Of a stretch of DNA of 64,000 nt, positions 34,458-43,386 are shown in pieces (the first letter of the stretch is position 1; each line of letters opens with the position of its first letter). The notes under the pieces are model-generated. The model made no database searches, had not been told where the DNA came from, and saw only the letters and a program-made list of their open reading frames with translations. The DNA is from JBGLNJ01 sp041300525 (GTDB lineage: Bacteria > Chloroflexota > Anaerolineae > Fen-1058). The position numbers were made by a program, and so were the translations under genes. The DNA lies in contig JBGLNJ010000001.1 in assembly GCA_041300525.1 (NCBI GenBank), positions 2,914,001-2,978,000 of the forward strand, given 5' to 3'.

Positions 34458-36050
34458 TTAGCTCTCCAACGCTCGCTCACATGCCAACATCATCACCTCG
34501 ACCGGGGCCGGTTGACCTGTCCACATCTCAAAGGCCAACGCCCCCTGCCCCACCAACATTCCCAGCCCGCCGATGGCGTGCGCGCCGGCTTTGCGCGCCT
34601 GCCCCAACAAGCGCGTCTCGAGCGGATTATACACCAGGTCAAACACGGTCAGATGCGCCGGGATGGGCACGCCGTCGGGCCAGATGGAGCCATCCACGCG
34701 CGGCCACATTCCCATCGGCGTCGCGTTGACCAGCAGGTCGGCGGCGCGGGTGGACTCGACGAGCGCCTCGGTCGTGAGCGGCAACGCGCGCAATTCGTTC
34801 CCCGCGCCACTCAAATCAGAGACAAGCGCCTGGGCGCGACGGGGATCGAGGTCGAACATCAGAATCTCTTGAGCGCCCGCCTCAAGCAAACCATAGACCA
34901 CGGCCCGCGCTCCACCACCCGCGCCCACGACGACGGCGCTCTTCCCTTGAGGATCAAACCCACCGTGACGCAGCGCGCCAATAAAGCCCTGGGCATCGGT
35001 GTTGTGAAGCGTGTGTTGGATCACTTTCCAGGAACGCTTTCGCACGTCCGGCCGGCCGGGCGTAGCGCACTCGCCGATGGGCGAGACGTACTCGCCGATG
35101 ACGGGAATTTCATAGCGCGGCGACAGCACCGGCGTTTGGCACAGACGCTGCACCAACTCGTGTTGAAAGTGCGTTTGCGGGTAGCCGCGCAAGTCCAGGA
35201 TCAGCCCGTTTGTGTTCTGGATGAGGGCAAACGTCTCCCTCAGCGCCGTTACCTCTGGCATGGCAAACGGCAGCATGTAAACAAGATTGCCTGGCAACGC
35301 GCGAAGGTACCGCATCCCTCCCAACCAGGCGCTCCCCAAAAGCGTCCGCTTAAAAGGCGGCCCGGCCGCCGGGCCGTCCTTCTCTGCTGCGTGAGGCGAC
35401 CATTCGGCTGGCGCAATGACCTTGGCATGAGGATCAGAGAGCTTGGCCGCAATGGCTTCGAGGACACGATAATACTCCTCCACGCTGGCAGCGGCTTCTA
35501 CGCGGCCAAGCCAGTCCGACAGCAGGGTATCGAGGTCAAGCTCAGACAGGGCGATCTGCGGCGCCAAGTAGCGCAAAACGATCCACACCTTGCAGAGGCC
35601 CAGGATCCTTTCCGCGCGAGACAGGCTCACCCTTTCGGATTGGCCGAGATCGCGCGGCCCCTGCTCTAGCCTGAACAGTGGGCAAGACGGATCCTGGAAC
35701 TGCTCCCACTTTTGTCTATACACATACGGGTAGCCATCTTCATTCCAACCTTCATGGACTCGCCTGTCCAAGTCCATGAAGGCCCTTTGAACAGAGGGCA
35801 GACGGTCGGCCAGGGGCTGAACGACATGGGCCTGGAGGGCGTCCATCACAGCCGAAGGGCTGGCCGCTTGTTCAACTTGCGGCAAGGCCGTGATAAACAC
35901 TTGATCCCAGTCACGCTGGCTCACGCGCTGCCCTATCTCGGGATGAAACAGATAGAGAGAACCCCAGATGTCGGCCAGGGACTGGATGCCATGCAGTCGA
36001 TCAGCTTGCTCTGGCATACACACGCGCTCTGTCATCAGAATGTTCATCAC
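34458..36050 (-). pseudogene. aroE: Chimera: S41-peptidase-like N-terminal part joined to the C-terminal half of shikimate dehydrogenase
   Basis: A 530-aa open frame made of two unrelated pieces. Residues 1 to about 346 look like an S41 (C-terminal-processing) peptidase without signal peptide: LADIWGSLYLFHPEIG, LSDPHAKVIAP and TNGLILDLRGYP, ending before the catalytic Ser region. At about 35005 the sequence switches in frame to AroE at HNTDAQGF, continuing with the NADP-binding VVVGAGGGARAVVYGLLEAGA, NATPMGMWP and GLGMLVGQGALAFEMW. The AroE N-terminal 95 residues with the shikimate-binding Ser pair and catalytic Lys are absent, so shikimate dehydrogenase activity is unlikely. It stands first in the aro operon, 3 bp from aroC. 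Confidence 0.75.
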
Positions 36051-36070
36051 GGGCCAAGCTGCCCAGGTCC

Positions 36071-38845
36071 CTACCTGAGCACCAACGGCAGGTAGACCTT
36101 GAACATGACCGGCCTCAAGTAAATCAGCGCGCGGTTGTTTTCGGCGTCGGCGATGTAGAGATTGCCCGCCGTATCCACGGCGAGACCTCTTGGGCTAGAG
36201 AGCGCGTCAGATGTCAGCTCACTGTTGTTTGACTGATTGGCCGAGAAGCTGCCATGCTGCCCAAACACTCGGTCCGCCGTTGTATCGCGGGTCAAGGCCG
36301 CATCGTACTCTAGCACGCGGTGATTGCCCGTATCGGCGACGTACAGATTGCCAGCCGCATCCACGGCTACGCCGGTTGGAAAGTAGAGGCTGTTGGCGCT
36401 AACGCCGTTCTTGTTGGGAATTTGAGTCGTAAAAACCCCGCCCTGGCCCCAGACCCGATCCGCCGTGGTATTGTGGGTCAGAGGCGCATCATATTCCAGG
36501 ACGCGGTTATTGTTGCCATCGGCGACATACAGATTGTTGGCTGCATCCACAGCCACGCCGAGTGGATTCCAGAGAGTATCCGCACTTAGCCCACCCTGGT
36601 TAGGGCCGCCGGTGCTAAAGCTGCCGCCCTGGCCCAAGACCCGGCTGGCGGCCTTGTTATTGGTCAACGGAGCGTCGAATTCCAGCACGCGGTTGTTCTC
36701 GGTGTCGGCCACATAGAGATTACCGAGACTATCCACGGCTAGGCCCCGAGGGTACAAGAGACTGGAGGCAGTAGGTGTGAGTAGTTGGGTGTCACTGGTG
36801 AAATCGGGCTGGCCGATGACGACATTGGCCGCCATCCCGTTACTGAGCGGCGCGTAGTAGACCAGTACGCGGTGGTTGGGCGTATCAGCCACGTAGAGAT
36901 TGCCATTGTGATCCACGGCGATGGCAGTGGGGTAGAGCAGCGAATGGGCCGTCACGACAGGGTTATCCCAATCCTGCTCACCAAAATCCGGCTGCCCGAT
37001 CACCAGATCGGCCTCTTGCCCATCTTTCATGGCCGCCTGGCTGGGCCAGGACAGGACGCGCCAATTTTGCATATCCACCACAAAGACGCGCCCGGTGCTG
37101 CGGTCTATCGCCATGCCGCTTGGCTCCAGCAGCGTATCGGCCTCCACCCATTCAAATTCGCCCCAGTTGCTAGTAAAGCCAGCCTGTCCCATGACGCTGT
37201 CGGCAGTAGTGTCGCCCGCCTGGGGTGCGTAGACGGTGAGCGTCATGGGCAGCGAAGTGCCGCCGCCCGGCGGAGGGTTGGTGAGCCGGACCGTGACGGT
37301 TCCGGTCGTGGCGATCTCGGCGGCGCTGAGGGTGGTCGTGATCAGGCCATAGTATTCCGGCTCGACCGCCGGGCGGGTGACACCGTTCACCTGGACTGCG
37401 GTGCCGGAAATGATGCCGGTCCCCCAGATTTCCAGATCAAAACTTGCGTTCCCGGCTCGCACCGTCCCTGGATAGAGTTCCACGATCTTGGGAACGGCAT
37501 TGTTCAACGGCTGGTCATATTCCAGCACCCGATGATTGCCCTGGTCGGCGACGTAAATGTCCATCCAATCGTCGTCGGTGGAAACGCCGACGGGTGCGTT
37601 GAGACTATCTGCGCTGATGCCGCCCTTGTTGGAGGTGTTGGTCGTAAAACTTCCGCCCTGGCCAAAGACCCGATTAGCTGCGGGGTCAGAGATCGGATTA
37701 TCATATTCCAGCACGCGGTGGTTGCCCGTGTCGGCCACCAGGAGCCGGTCGCCGGCGTCTATCGCCAGACCGGTCGGGCTATAGAGGGAACTGGCGCTCA
37801 CGCCGCCCAGGTTGGGCGTGTGGCTGTTCAAGTCGGGCTGGCCGATGACGGCATCGGCCACACTATCCACTGGGTCGGCGGTATAGATCAGCACGCGGTG
37901 GTTGCCCGTGTCGGCCACATACAACTCGTCGTGCGCCGCGCCAATGGCCACTCCCGTGGGATGATTCAGACTCATGGCCGTGGGTGTCAGGGGGACAGTA
38001 TTAGTGACGAAATCCCCAAAAGCGCCCAGCGGAGCACCCAACACATCGCGCGGATGGCCGAGCACCTTGACGGCGATCATGCCTGTTTCCAGCGGGCCCT
38101 CAAAGATCAACACCCGGTTATTGTCGCGGTCGGCCACCACCAGGTTATCGTAATAGTCTAGCACGATGCCCATAGGATGGTTGAGACTGGCGGCGGTCGG
38201 CGGGTTGGGGGCAGCGTTGCTGGTGAAATTCGGCTGGCCGATGACTATGGCGGCCGCCTGTCCATCGGTGAAGGTCAGAAAGTCATCGTCGTCCACATCT
38301 GTTGGCTCAAACATCAGCACCCGGTTATTGCCCGTGTCGGAGACATACAGATTGCCATCGTCATCCCAATCTACGGCCGACGGACTGTTAAGGCTGCTGG
38401 CGGTGGGCGGATTGGGCGCGGCGTTGCTGGTAAAGTCTGATTGCCCAAGGACCATACTGGCCGGATCGCCATTCTCATAAGCCTCCAGGTCATCCCAGAT
38501 CAGAACGCGGTTGTTGCCTGTATCGGCGACAAAGACCTGGCCGCTGTAAAAGACAACCATGTGGGCCGGGGCGTTGAGGCTGGCATCGGTGGGTGGGTTG
38601 GGTGCGTTGGCGCTGCTAAAATCCGCCTGACCATACACTTGGTCGGCAGTCGTGTCCAACTCGCTGCTGGCCCGTGCCAGCGCGCGCTGCGGACGGAGGA
38701 AATGTGAGGACAGTCGGCTCTGCGAACTGCGCCCATTCAAAACAAGGGGCACGAGCAGCAAGACCAGCCCGACAAGCGCCATCGCCACGAGCGCCAACAA
38801 TCCTCTGCGGAAATACCTCTGGATGAGAGGGGTGTCAATCATCAT
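36071..38845 (-). CDS. Exported NHL-repeat protein: two six-bladed propellers around an IPT domain
   Basis: A 924-aa protein anchored or exported by one N-terminal helix (residues 14-36, after RYFRRG). Twelve NHL blades are visible, each ending in a variant of LYVADTGNHRVLEY. Six come before and six after a central IPT/TIG-like immunoglobulin domain (about 435-520, PKIVELYPGTVRAGNASF to MTLTVY). NHL propellers have six blades, so two complete propellers are predicted. The C-terminus is FKVYLPLVLR, matching the tail of the protein ending at 25898. The start has GGAGGG nine bases upstream. Likely an extracytoplasmic binding or scaffold protein; no enzyme motif. Confidence 0.85.
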   Translation of the reverse strand: MMIDTPLIQRYFRRGLLALVAMALVGLVLLLVPLVLNGRSSQSRLSSHFLRPQRALARASSELDTTADQVYGQADFSSANAPNPPTDASLNAPAHMVVFYSGQVFVADTGNNRVLIWDDLEAYENGDPASMVLGQSDFTSNAAPNPPTASSLNSPSAVDWDDDGNLYVSDTGNNRVLMFEPTDVDDDDFLTFTDGQAAAIVIGQPNFTSNAAPNPPTAASLNHPMGIVLDYYDNLVVADRDNNRVLIFEGPLETGMIAVKVLGHPRDVLGAPLGAFGDFVTNTVPLTPTAMSLNHPTGVAIGAAHDELYVADTGNHRVLIYTADPVDSVADAVIGQPDLNSHTPNLGGVSASSLYSPTGLAIDAGDRLLVADTGNHRVLEYDNPISDPAANRVFGQGGSFTTNTSNKGGISADSLNAPVGVSTDDDWMDIYVADQGNHRVLEYDQPLNNAVPKIVELYPGTVRAGNASFDLEIWGTGIISGTAVQVNGVTRPAVEPEYYGLITTTLSAAEIATTGTVTVRLTNPPPGGGTSLPMTLTVYAPQAGDTTADSVMGQAGFTSNWGEFEWVEADTLLEPSGMAIDRSTGRVFVVDMQNWRVLSWPSQAAMKDGQEADLVIGQPDFGEQDWDNPVVTAHSLLYPTAIAVDHNGNLYVADTPNHRVLVYYAPLSNGMAANVVIGQPDFTSDTQLLTPTASSLLYPRGLAVDSLGNLYVADTENNRVLEFDAPLTNNKAASRVLGQGGSFSTGGPNQGGLSADTLWNPLGVAVDAANNLYVADGNNNRVLEYDAPLTHNTTADRVWGQGGVFTTQIPNKNGVSANSLYFPTGVAVDAAGNLYVADTGNHRVLEYDAALTRDTTADRVFGQHGSFSANQSNNSELTSDALSSPRGLAVDTAGNLYIADAENNRALIYLRPVMFKVYLPLVLR

Positions 38846-38879
38846 GGTGGTACCCTCCTTCTGCGGGAATACAGACTAG

Positions 38880-39136
38880 GGACGGTGATACAGAAAACTA
38901 TTGCTCATTGCGCACAATTATACATTAGTTTCTCGATTTCAGATGTGCTCTCATTGATTCAGCATCTCAATCATCTTATCAAACCAAGTTCCTGCAGACT
39001 CACCATCGGGCCACTTGGTCTAAGACGGCGTTTTTGTCTTGTCGTGTGTGCAGCCAAATACAAAATGCCTGCAGTCGAGACGAGTCTCTGTTGTGGGTAT
39101 TCTCACAGTAGTGACACGACGATCAATTTGAGGCGT
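38880..39136. other. Intergenic stretch without recognised feature
   Basis: AT-richer than the surroundings, with no open frame of interest on either strand. It separates the NHL gene from the comM fragment. Confidence 0.5.
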
Positions 39137-39432
39137 TTATTCCTGCCTTCTCGGTCTGTATTGGATCGCTTCGGCTAGATGCGCTGGAGCAATCTCTTCG
39201 CTGCCCGCCAGGTCCGCAATCGTCCGCGCGATTTTGAGGACGCGATGGACCGTCCGCGCGGAGAGTGGGAGTTGCTCGCGTCGCCGACCGCAGTAATCTG
39301 CGGCCGCATGAGCGATTGCCCCGTCATGTCGGCGTGGCACACCTCGCGCGAATCATGCGAGGCAGATCCCGCGTGTTGCCTCTCTCGTGCAGCTTCAACT
39401 CTCGCGGCAACCACTGACAAAGATTCATCCAA
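39137..39432 (-). pseudogene. comM: comM (Mg-chelatase-like ATPase) 3'-end fragment, copy 1
   Basis: Minus-strand C-terminal remnant of the ComM/YifB helicase-like ATPase. One frame reads VVAARVEAARERQHAG and HADMTGQSLMR. After a frameshift, another reads LSARTVHRVLKIARTIADLA, GSEEIAPAHLAEAIQYRPRR, the conserved end of ComM. The rest of the gene is absent. The DNA matches the second copy at 40294-40470 closely: both end with ATTCCTGCCTTCTCGG just beyond the last codons. The frameshift and small size mark it as dead. Confidence 0.75.
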
Positions 39433-39494
39433 TCGCTAGTCCGTGAGCTTTTCACGCGAAGCGGGCACGCGCGGAGCTTTAACTCTCCACTATG

Positions 39495-40052
39495 TCAAAG
39501 CTTGCGGAGGTCTTTGTATTCAGTAACCAGCGTAGAATCATCCAGTGCTTGCTCGAACTGGCGCAACCAATCGAGCACGTATTTGTCGTCCAGGTCTGAA
39601 CCTTGCCGGCGAACCACACCCTGGACATCCTCATGATCGCGCAGGCGGGTCGAGATCAACTTGTAGATCACCAGATCTTCGGGGCTGCACAGCCGGATCA
39701 TCACACCCGGCTGCAATTCGATGTCGCGCCCACGCTGGATGGCAAGCGCATCATAGGGCGTGTCGGCGAGCAGCAAGTCCAACCGGGTTCCGGCGGTGTC
39801 TTGCACAAAGACCATCGCTTGTTGTCTCAACGCCTTGCGCGGGTCAGGCAGAAGCGAGACATAGTCGGGCGAAAGCGCAGCCAATAAGCGTTCTGCATCG
39901 TCGCGCCCGAGCAGCACTTTGAGGTCAACATCACGTGTGACGCGCGGCTCACCCCAGACTGCGACAGCCACGCCGCCGATCACAATGGACGAGATATCAG
40001 CATCACTCAGTCGCCTTTGAAGCACCTGAATGGATTGAAAGAGATTATCCAT
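39495..40052 (-). CDS. Nucleotidyltransferase-fold protein (possible toxin of a TA-like pair)
   Basis: A 185-aa protein starting at ATG 40052. It has the pol-beta nucleotidyltransferase core IVIGGVAVAVWGEPRVTRDVDL (Gly-Gly followed by the Asp-x-Asp pair) and a later acidic strand TRLDLLLADTPYD. This layout is seen in AbiEii/DUF6036-type and related small nucleotidyltransferases that often act as toxins or modify antitoxin partners. It overlaps by 8 bp the small gene upstream (40045-40281), and the pair lies between two comM 3' fragments, a setting typical of accessory DNA. Substrate is unknown. Confidence 0.65.
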   Translation of the reverse strand: MDNLFQSIQVLQRRLSDADISSIVIGGVAVAVWGEPRVTRDVDLKVLLGRDDAERLLAALSPDYVSLLPDPRKALRQQAMVFVQDTAGTRLDLLLADTPYDALAIQRGRDIELQPGVMIRLCSPEDLVIYKLISTRLRDHEDVQGVVRRQGSDLDDKYVLDWLRQFEQALDDSTLVTEYKDLRKL

Positions 40053-40281
40053 GTCGTCCCTGCCACTCGACCAGGCGGTGGAGTCGAAGCTGAAGTTGGG
40101 CCAGCGCAGCCTGGCGCTCGGGGGCAAACAAGGCCGCCGTCTGCTGCAATTGCGGCTCGAAAGCGCGTTGCAGCGCCAGCCATTGGCGGACACTTTCCTG
40201 AACCGTCATGCTCTGCAACAGACGCGTCTCGTCCGCCTCAAAGGCATCCTGGCTTGCTCGCAGTGCGCTCAGTTCCCGCAC
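40045..40281 (-). CDS. Small helical protein paired with the nucleotidyltransferase
   Basis: A 78-aa, Gln/Leu/Ala-rich, probably all-helical protein (MRELSALRASQDAFEADETR, then QRAFEPQLQQTAALFAPERQ). No family is recognised. The 8-bp overlap with the downstream nucleotidyltransferase suggests translational coupling; by position it would be the antitoxin or cognate partner. No DNA-binding motif is apparent. Confidence 0.5.
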   Translation of the reverse strand: MRELSALRASQDAFEADETRLLQSMTVQESVRQWLALQRAFEPQLQQTAALFAPERQAALAQLQLRLHRLVEWQGRHG

Positions 40282-40293
40282 GGTTTACTCCTG

Positions 40294-40560
40294 CTATTCC
40301 TGCCTTCTCGGACGATATTGGATCGCCTCGGCCAGATGCGCCGGAGCGATTTCGTCACTCCCGGCCAGATCCGCAATCGTTCGCGCGATCTTGAGGACGC
40401 GATGAAACGCGCGCGCGCTTAACTGTAGCTGCTGCATCGCCGAGCGCATCAACGATTGCCCCGTCGCGTCGAGCTTGCAAGAAACATAAGGCAAGAACCG
40501 GGGAGACGGCAAAAGTTGCCCCTTGCGCCGGCACACGCTTCGCGCCTTTGCAAGGGACAA
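40294..40560 (-). pseudogene. comM: comM 3'-end fragment, copy 2
   Basis: Minus-strand frame whose last 60 residues (LDATGQSLMRSAMQQLQLSA, RAFHRVLKIARTIADLAG, SDEIAPAHLAEAIQYRPRR) are the ComM C-terminus, in frame and better preserved than copy 1. The 25-30 residues before that do not match ComM, and the N-terminal ATPase is absent. It ends 13 bp upstream of the small paired gene. Confidence 0.75.
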
Positions 40561-40566
40561 CTCATT

Positions 40567-41271
40567 TCAGATCGAAAAATCTTCTCCGAGCCAGACGCCG
40601 CGCTCAGGCAGGTGCGGTGTTGAATCGGTCCGTTCGTAGCCCACAATGCGCTGCTCAAGCGCGTCCATGCGCGACATGAGCGAGATCACGGACTGGCCGA
40701 TCATATCGGGCAGCAGCGTATGTTCCATATCCGGTCTCGCCGTCACCGAGCGCGGCTTGCTTCGCTCGACAGCCTGGCCGGGCACGCCCACGACGACCGA
40801 ATTGGGCGACACAGATTTGACGACGACCGCGTTCGCTCCGATGCGGCTGCCTTCGCCGATGGTGATAGCCCCCAGAACCTTGGCGCCCGTGCCCACCACC
40901 ACGTTATCGCTCAACGTAGGATGGCGCTTGCCCTTGGTTATGCTGGTGCCACCCAACGTCACGCCGTGATACAACGTCACATTCGCGCCGATCTCGGCGG
41001 TCTCACCGATGACCACCCCCATGCCGTGGTCAATGAAAAAGCCGGGACCGATGGTCGCGCCGGGATGAATCTCGATACCGGTAAAACCGCGCATCGTTTG
41101 AGATACCCAACGCGCCAACAGCTTACGGCCATGTATCCACAGCCAATGCGACATTCGATGTCCCCACACCGCATGCAGCCCCGGATAGCATAACAAGATT
41201 TCCACTGTGCTGCGAGCCGCCGGGTCGCGATCAAAGATAGATTGAATGTCGCGGTGTAATGTGTTGAACAT
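40567..41271 (-). CDS. cysE: Serine O-acetyltransferase
   Basis: A 234-aa hexapeptide-repeat enzyme making O-acetylserine from serine and acetyl-CoA, the acceptor for sulfide. Landmarks: MFNTLHRDIQSIFDRDPAAR, HRMSHWLW, the left-handed helix region IEIHPGATIGPGFFIDHGMG, VIGETAEIG and the loop VTLGGTSITKGKRHPTL. The start is at 41271; an upstream in-frame ATG lies within a repeat-like tract. It follows cysK on the same strand with a 63-bp gap. The C-terminal extension (about residues 190-234) is longer than minimal and could mediate feedback or cysteine synthase complex formation. Confidence 0.9.
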   Translation of the reverse strand: MFNTLHRDIQSIFDRDPAARSTVEILLCYPGLHAVWGHRMSHWLWIHGRKLLARWVSQTMRGFTGIEIHPGATIGPGFFIDHGMGVVIGETAEIGANVTLYHGVTLGGTSITKGKRHPTLSDNVVVGTGAKVLGAITIGEGSRIGANAVVVKSVSPNSVVVGVPGQAVERSKPRSVTARPDMEHTLLPDMIGQSVISLMSRMDALEQRIVGYERTDSTPHLPERGVWLGEDFSI

Positions 41272-41273
41272 TG

Positions 41274-41328
41274 CCCCCCACCCTGCCATCCCCCGTCCGC
41301 GCGCTTCAGCGAACAGGGGAGGGTTAGC
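41274..41328. repeat. GC-rich repeat between cysK and cysE, related to the aroC insert
   Basis: Contains CCCCCACCCTG and GCGAACAGGGGAGGG, corresponding to the aroC element at 33610-33659 in mixed orientation. It fills most of the 63-bp gap. Confidence 0.6.
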
Positions 41329-41334
41329 CGGCTT

Positions 41335-42267
41335 CTAGTCAGCCAGGTTGGCGAACAAAGGCGTGCTCAGATAGCGCTCGCCGAACGACGGAATGATGAC
41401 GACGATCAACTTGCCGGCGTTCTCCGCTCGGCGCGCCACTTGCAGCGCCGCCCACGTTGCCGCGCCGGACGAGATGCCCACCAGCACCCCTTCCTCACGC
41501 GCCATGCGCCGCGCAATGTCGAACGCATCGTCATTCTTCACGCGGATGATCTCGTCATAGATTTTTGTGTTGAGCACATCCGGCACAAAGCCCGCGCCAA
41601 TGCCTTGAATCGGATGCGAGCCTTTTTGCCCGCCCGAAAGCACCGGCGACGCATCCGGCTCGACGGCGATGCACTTGAACGACGGCTTGCGCGCCTTGAT
41701 GACTTCGCCAATGCCCGTGATCGTCCCGCCCGTGCCGATGCCGGCGACGAGAAAATCAACCTTGCCATCCGTGTCACGCCAGATTTCCTCAGCCGTCGTC
41801 TTGCGGTGGATTTCGGGATTGGCCGGGTTCTTGAATTGCTGCGGCAGGAAATAGCGCGGGTCGGACGCCGCCAACTCTTCGGCCTTGCGGATTGCGCCGC
41901 CCATCCCCTCCGGGCCTGGGGTGAGGATCAGTTCCGCGCCATACGCACGCAAGAGCATCCGCCGCTCTTTGCTCATCGTCTCCGGCATCGTGAGCACGCA
42001 CTTTAATCCTCGCGCCGCGCAGACCATCGCCAACGCGATGCCGGTGTTGCCGCTCGTCGGCTCGACGATGATGGTGTCTGGCTTGATCTTGCCCGCCTTT
42101 TCCGCGGCATCAATCATCGCCACGCCGATGCGGTCCTTGACGCTGTGCGCCGGGTTGTAGAACTCTAACTTGGCGACCACGTCCGCCACACAGCCCAGAG
42201 TCAAACGGCGAATCCGCACCAGAGGCGTGTTGCCAATCAACTCGGTGACATCATTTGCGATTCTCAT
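41335..42267 (-). CDS. cysK: Cysteine synthase (O-acetylserine sulfhydrylase)
   Basis: A 310-aa PLP enzyme of the CysK family making cysteine from O-acetylserine and sulfide. Motifs: ELIGNTPLVRIRRL, the PLP Lys in NPAHSVKDRIG, EPTSGNTGIALA, the phosphate loop AGIGTGGTITGIGE, and GISSGAATWAAL. The start at 42267 has AGGGGG upstream. It lies in one strand-wise series with the Rrf2 regulator, ABC importer genes and cysE, consistent with coordinated sulfur assimilation. Confidence 0.93.
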   Translation of the reverse strand: MRIANDVTELIGNTPLVRIRRLTLGCVADVVAKLEFYNPAHSVKDRIGVAMIDAAEKAGKIKPDTIIVEPTSGNTGIALAMVCAARGLKCVLTMPETMSKERRMLLRAYGAELILTPGPEGMGGAIRKAEELAASDPRYFLPQQFKNPANPEIHRKTTAEEIWRDTDGKVDFLVAGIGTGGTITGIGEVIKARKPSFKCIAVEPDASPVLSGGQKGSHPIQGIGAGFVPDVLNTKIYDEIIRVKNDDAFDIARRMAREEGVLVGISSGAATWAALQVARRAENAGKLIVVIIPSFGERYLSTPLFANLAD

Positions 42268-42579
42268 ATCGTATCCCCCTCTTGAACTCTGCCTTGAAAG
42301 AAAATAAATGACGGTCAACTGCCCGGCCCTACCCTTCACGATAGGGCAAACAAAAAGCGACAGACCAGCACACGCAAGATCAGATAGAGACCCCTGCGGG
42401 GAAGCTGTCCGCCGCCTGCGGCAGTTGACCGTTTCTTAGCAAATACTTGGCGAGGCGGTGGCTACAGTCCCCGCCCCATACACATGCACCTGTACATTTT
42501 TCTAGACCTTTTCCCTGGCCTTGGAATGGGCCAATTGTAGAGACAAATGAGCATCTTGTCAAGACAAATATTAAGCGAA
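42268..42579. other. Leader/intergenic region between ssuC and cysK
   Basis: 312 bp without a gene. On the cysK strand there are two short GC hairpins (CCCCGCAGGGG near 42392-42402 and a CTGCCGCAGGCGGCGG region near 42410). The phrase GGTCAACTGCC(G/C) occurs twice (near 42313 and 42424). No SAM-I, T-box or other known riboswitch consensus was recognised. Confidence 0.4.
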
Positions 42580-43386
42580 TCACCTTGCGGGCTGCAACCC
42601 CCACCGCTCCCGCACGCGCCGCTCGACGGGAGCAAAGACGGCTCGATCCGCCAGCAGCCCGATTGCAATGATGACCAACATCACGGCAATGACCTGGCTC
42701 ATGTCGTTCAACTCGCGGCCCATCGTCAACAGTTGGCCCAGCCCCAAACTCACGTACAACAGCTCGCCGGCCATCAGCGACCGCCACGCGAACGACCAGC
42801 CCAGCTTCATGCCGGAAAGAATCGCCGGCAACGCCGCCGGCAAAATCACGCCTGTGTAAAGCCGCAATCCCCGCGCGCCCATCGTCCGCGCCGCGCGAAG
42901 ATAGAGCGGCGGCGTATTGTGGACGCCGTCGGCAGTAGACAGTGTCACCGAAAGCACCGCGCCCATCACGACGACGAACATGATCGCCTTCTCTGAAAGC
43001 CCAAACCACAACAGCGCCAACGGCAGCCAACAAATGCTCGGCAGCGCCTGCAAGCCCAAGACGATCGAGCCAAGTGTATCTTGCATGGACTTGACCCGCC
43101 CCAGCAACAGCCCCAGTGGAATGCCGATCACGAGCGAAAGTCCATAGCCGACCAGGATGCGGCGCAGGCTGATAGCGATGGCACACGGATAGGAGCCATC
43201 GGCCATCCCGGCCACCAATGACCCGCCCACGCTCGACATGGAGGGAAATACATACGACGGCCAAAGACGCAACCGGAACAATGCCTCCCAGACCGCCAGC
43301 AACGCAATGAAGAACAAGATCCTCAGCCGCCAGCCGCTCACGCTCCACCTCCTGCGCGACAGCGCAGTGCGAAATGCGCCGCCCAC
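42580..43386 (-). CDS. ssuC: Sulfonate/nitrate/taurine-type ABC transporter permease
   Basis: A 268-aa permease with six helices of the SsuC/TauC/NrtB family. The EAA loop reads RAARTMGARGLRLYTGVILP, where it docks on the ATPase. The GTG start directly follows the TAG of the ATPase gene. With the adjacent SsuA-like binding protein and SsuB-like ATPase it forms an importer. Sulfonate as substrate is inferred from the neighbouring cysK and cysE rather than from the permease sequence. Confidence 0.85.
   Translation of the reverse strand: MGGAFRTALSRRRWSVSGWRLRILFFIALLAVWEALFRLRLWPSYVFPSMSSVGGSLVAGMADGSYPCAIAISLRRILVGYGLSLVIGIPLGLLLGRVKSMQDTLGSIVLGLQALPSICWLPLALLWFGLSEKAIMFVVVMGAVLSVTLSTADGVHNTPPLYLRAARTMGARGLRLYTGVILPAALPAILSGMKLGWSFAWRSLMAGELLYVSLGLGQLLTMGRELNDMSQVIAVMLVIIAIGLLADRAVFAPVERRVRERWGLQPAR

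Noticed and set aside
36785..38161. A 458-codon plus-strand frame within the NHL gene
   Set aside because: It mirrors the blade periodicity of the NHL repeats on the other strand and has no motif of its own.
42268..42579. SAM or other sulfur riboswitch ahead of cysK
   Set aside because: Hairpins are present but none of the conserved SAM-I core sequences could be found on the cysK strand.
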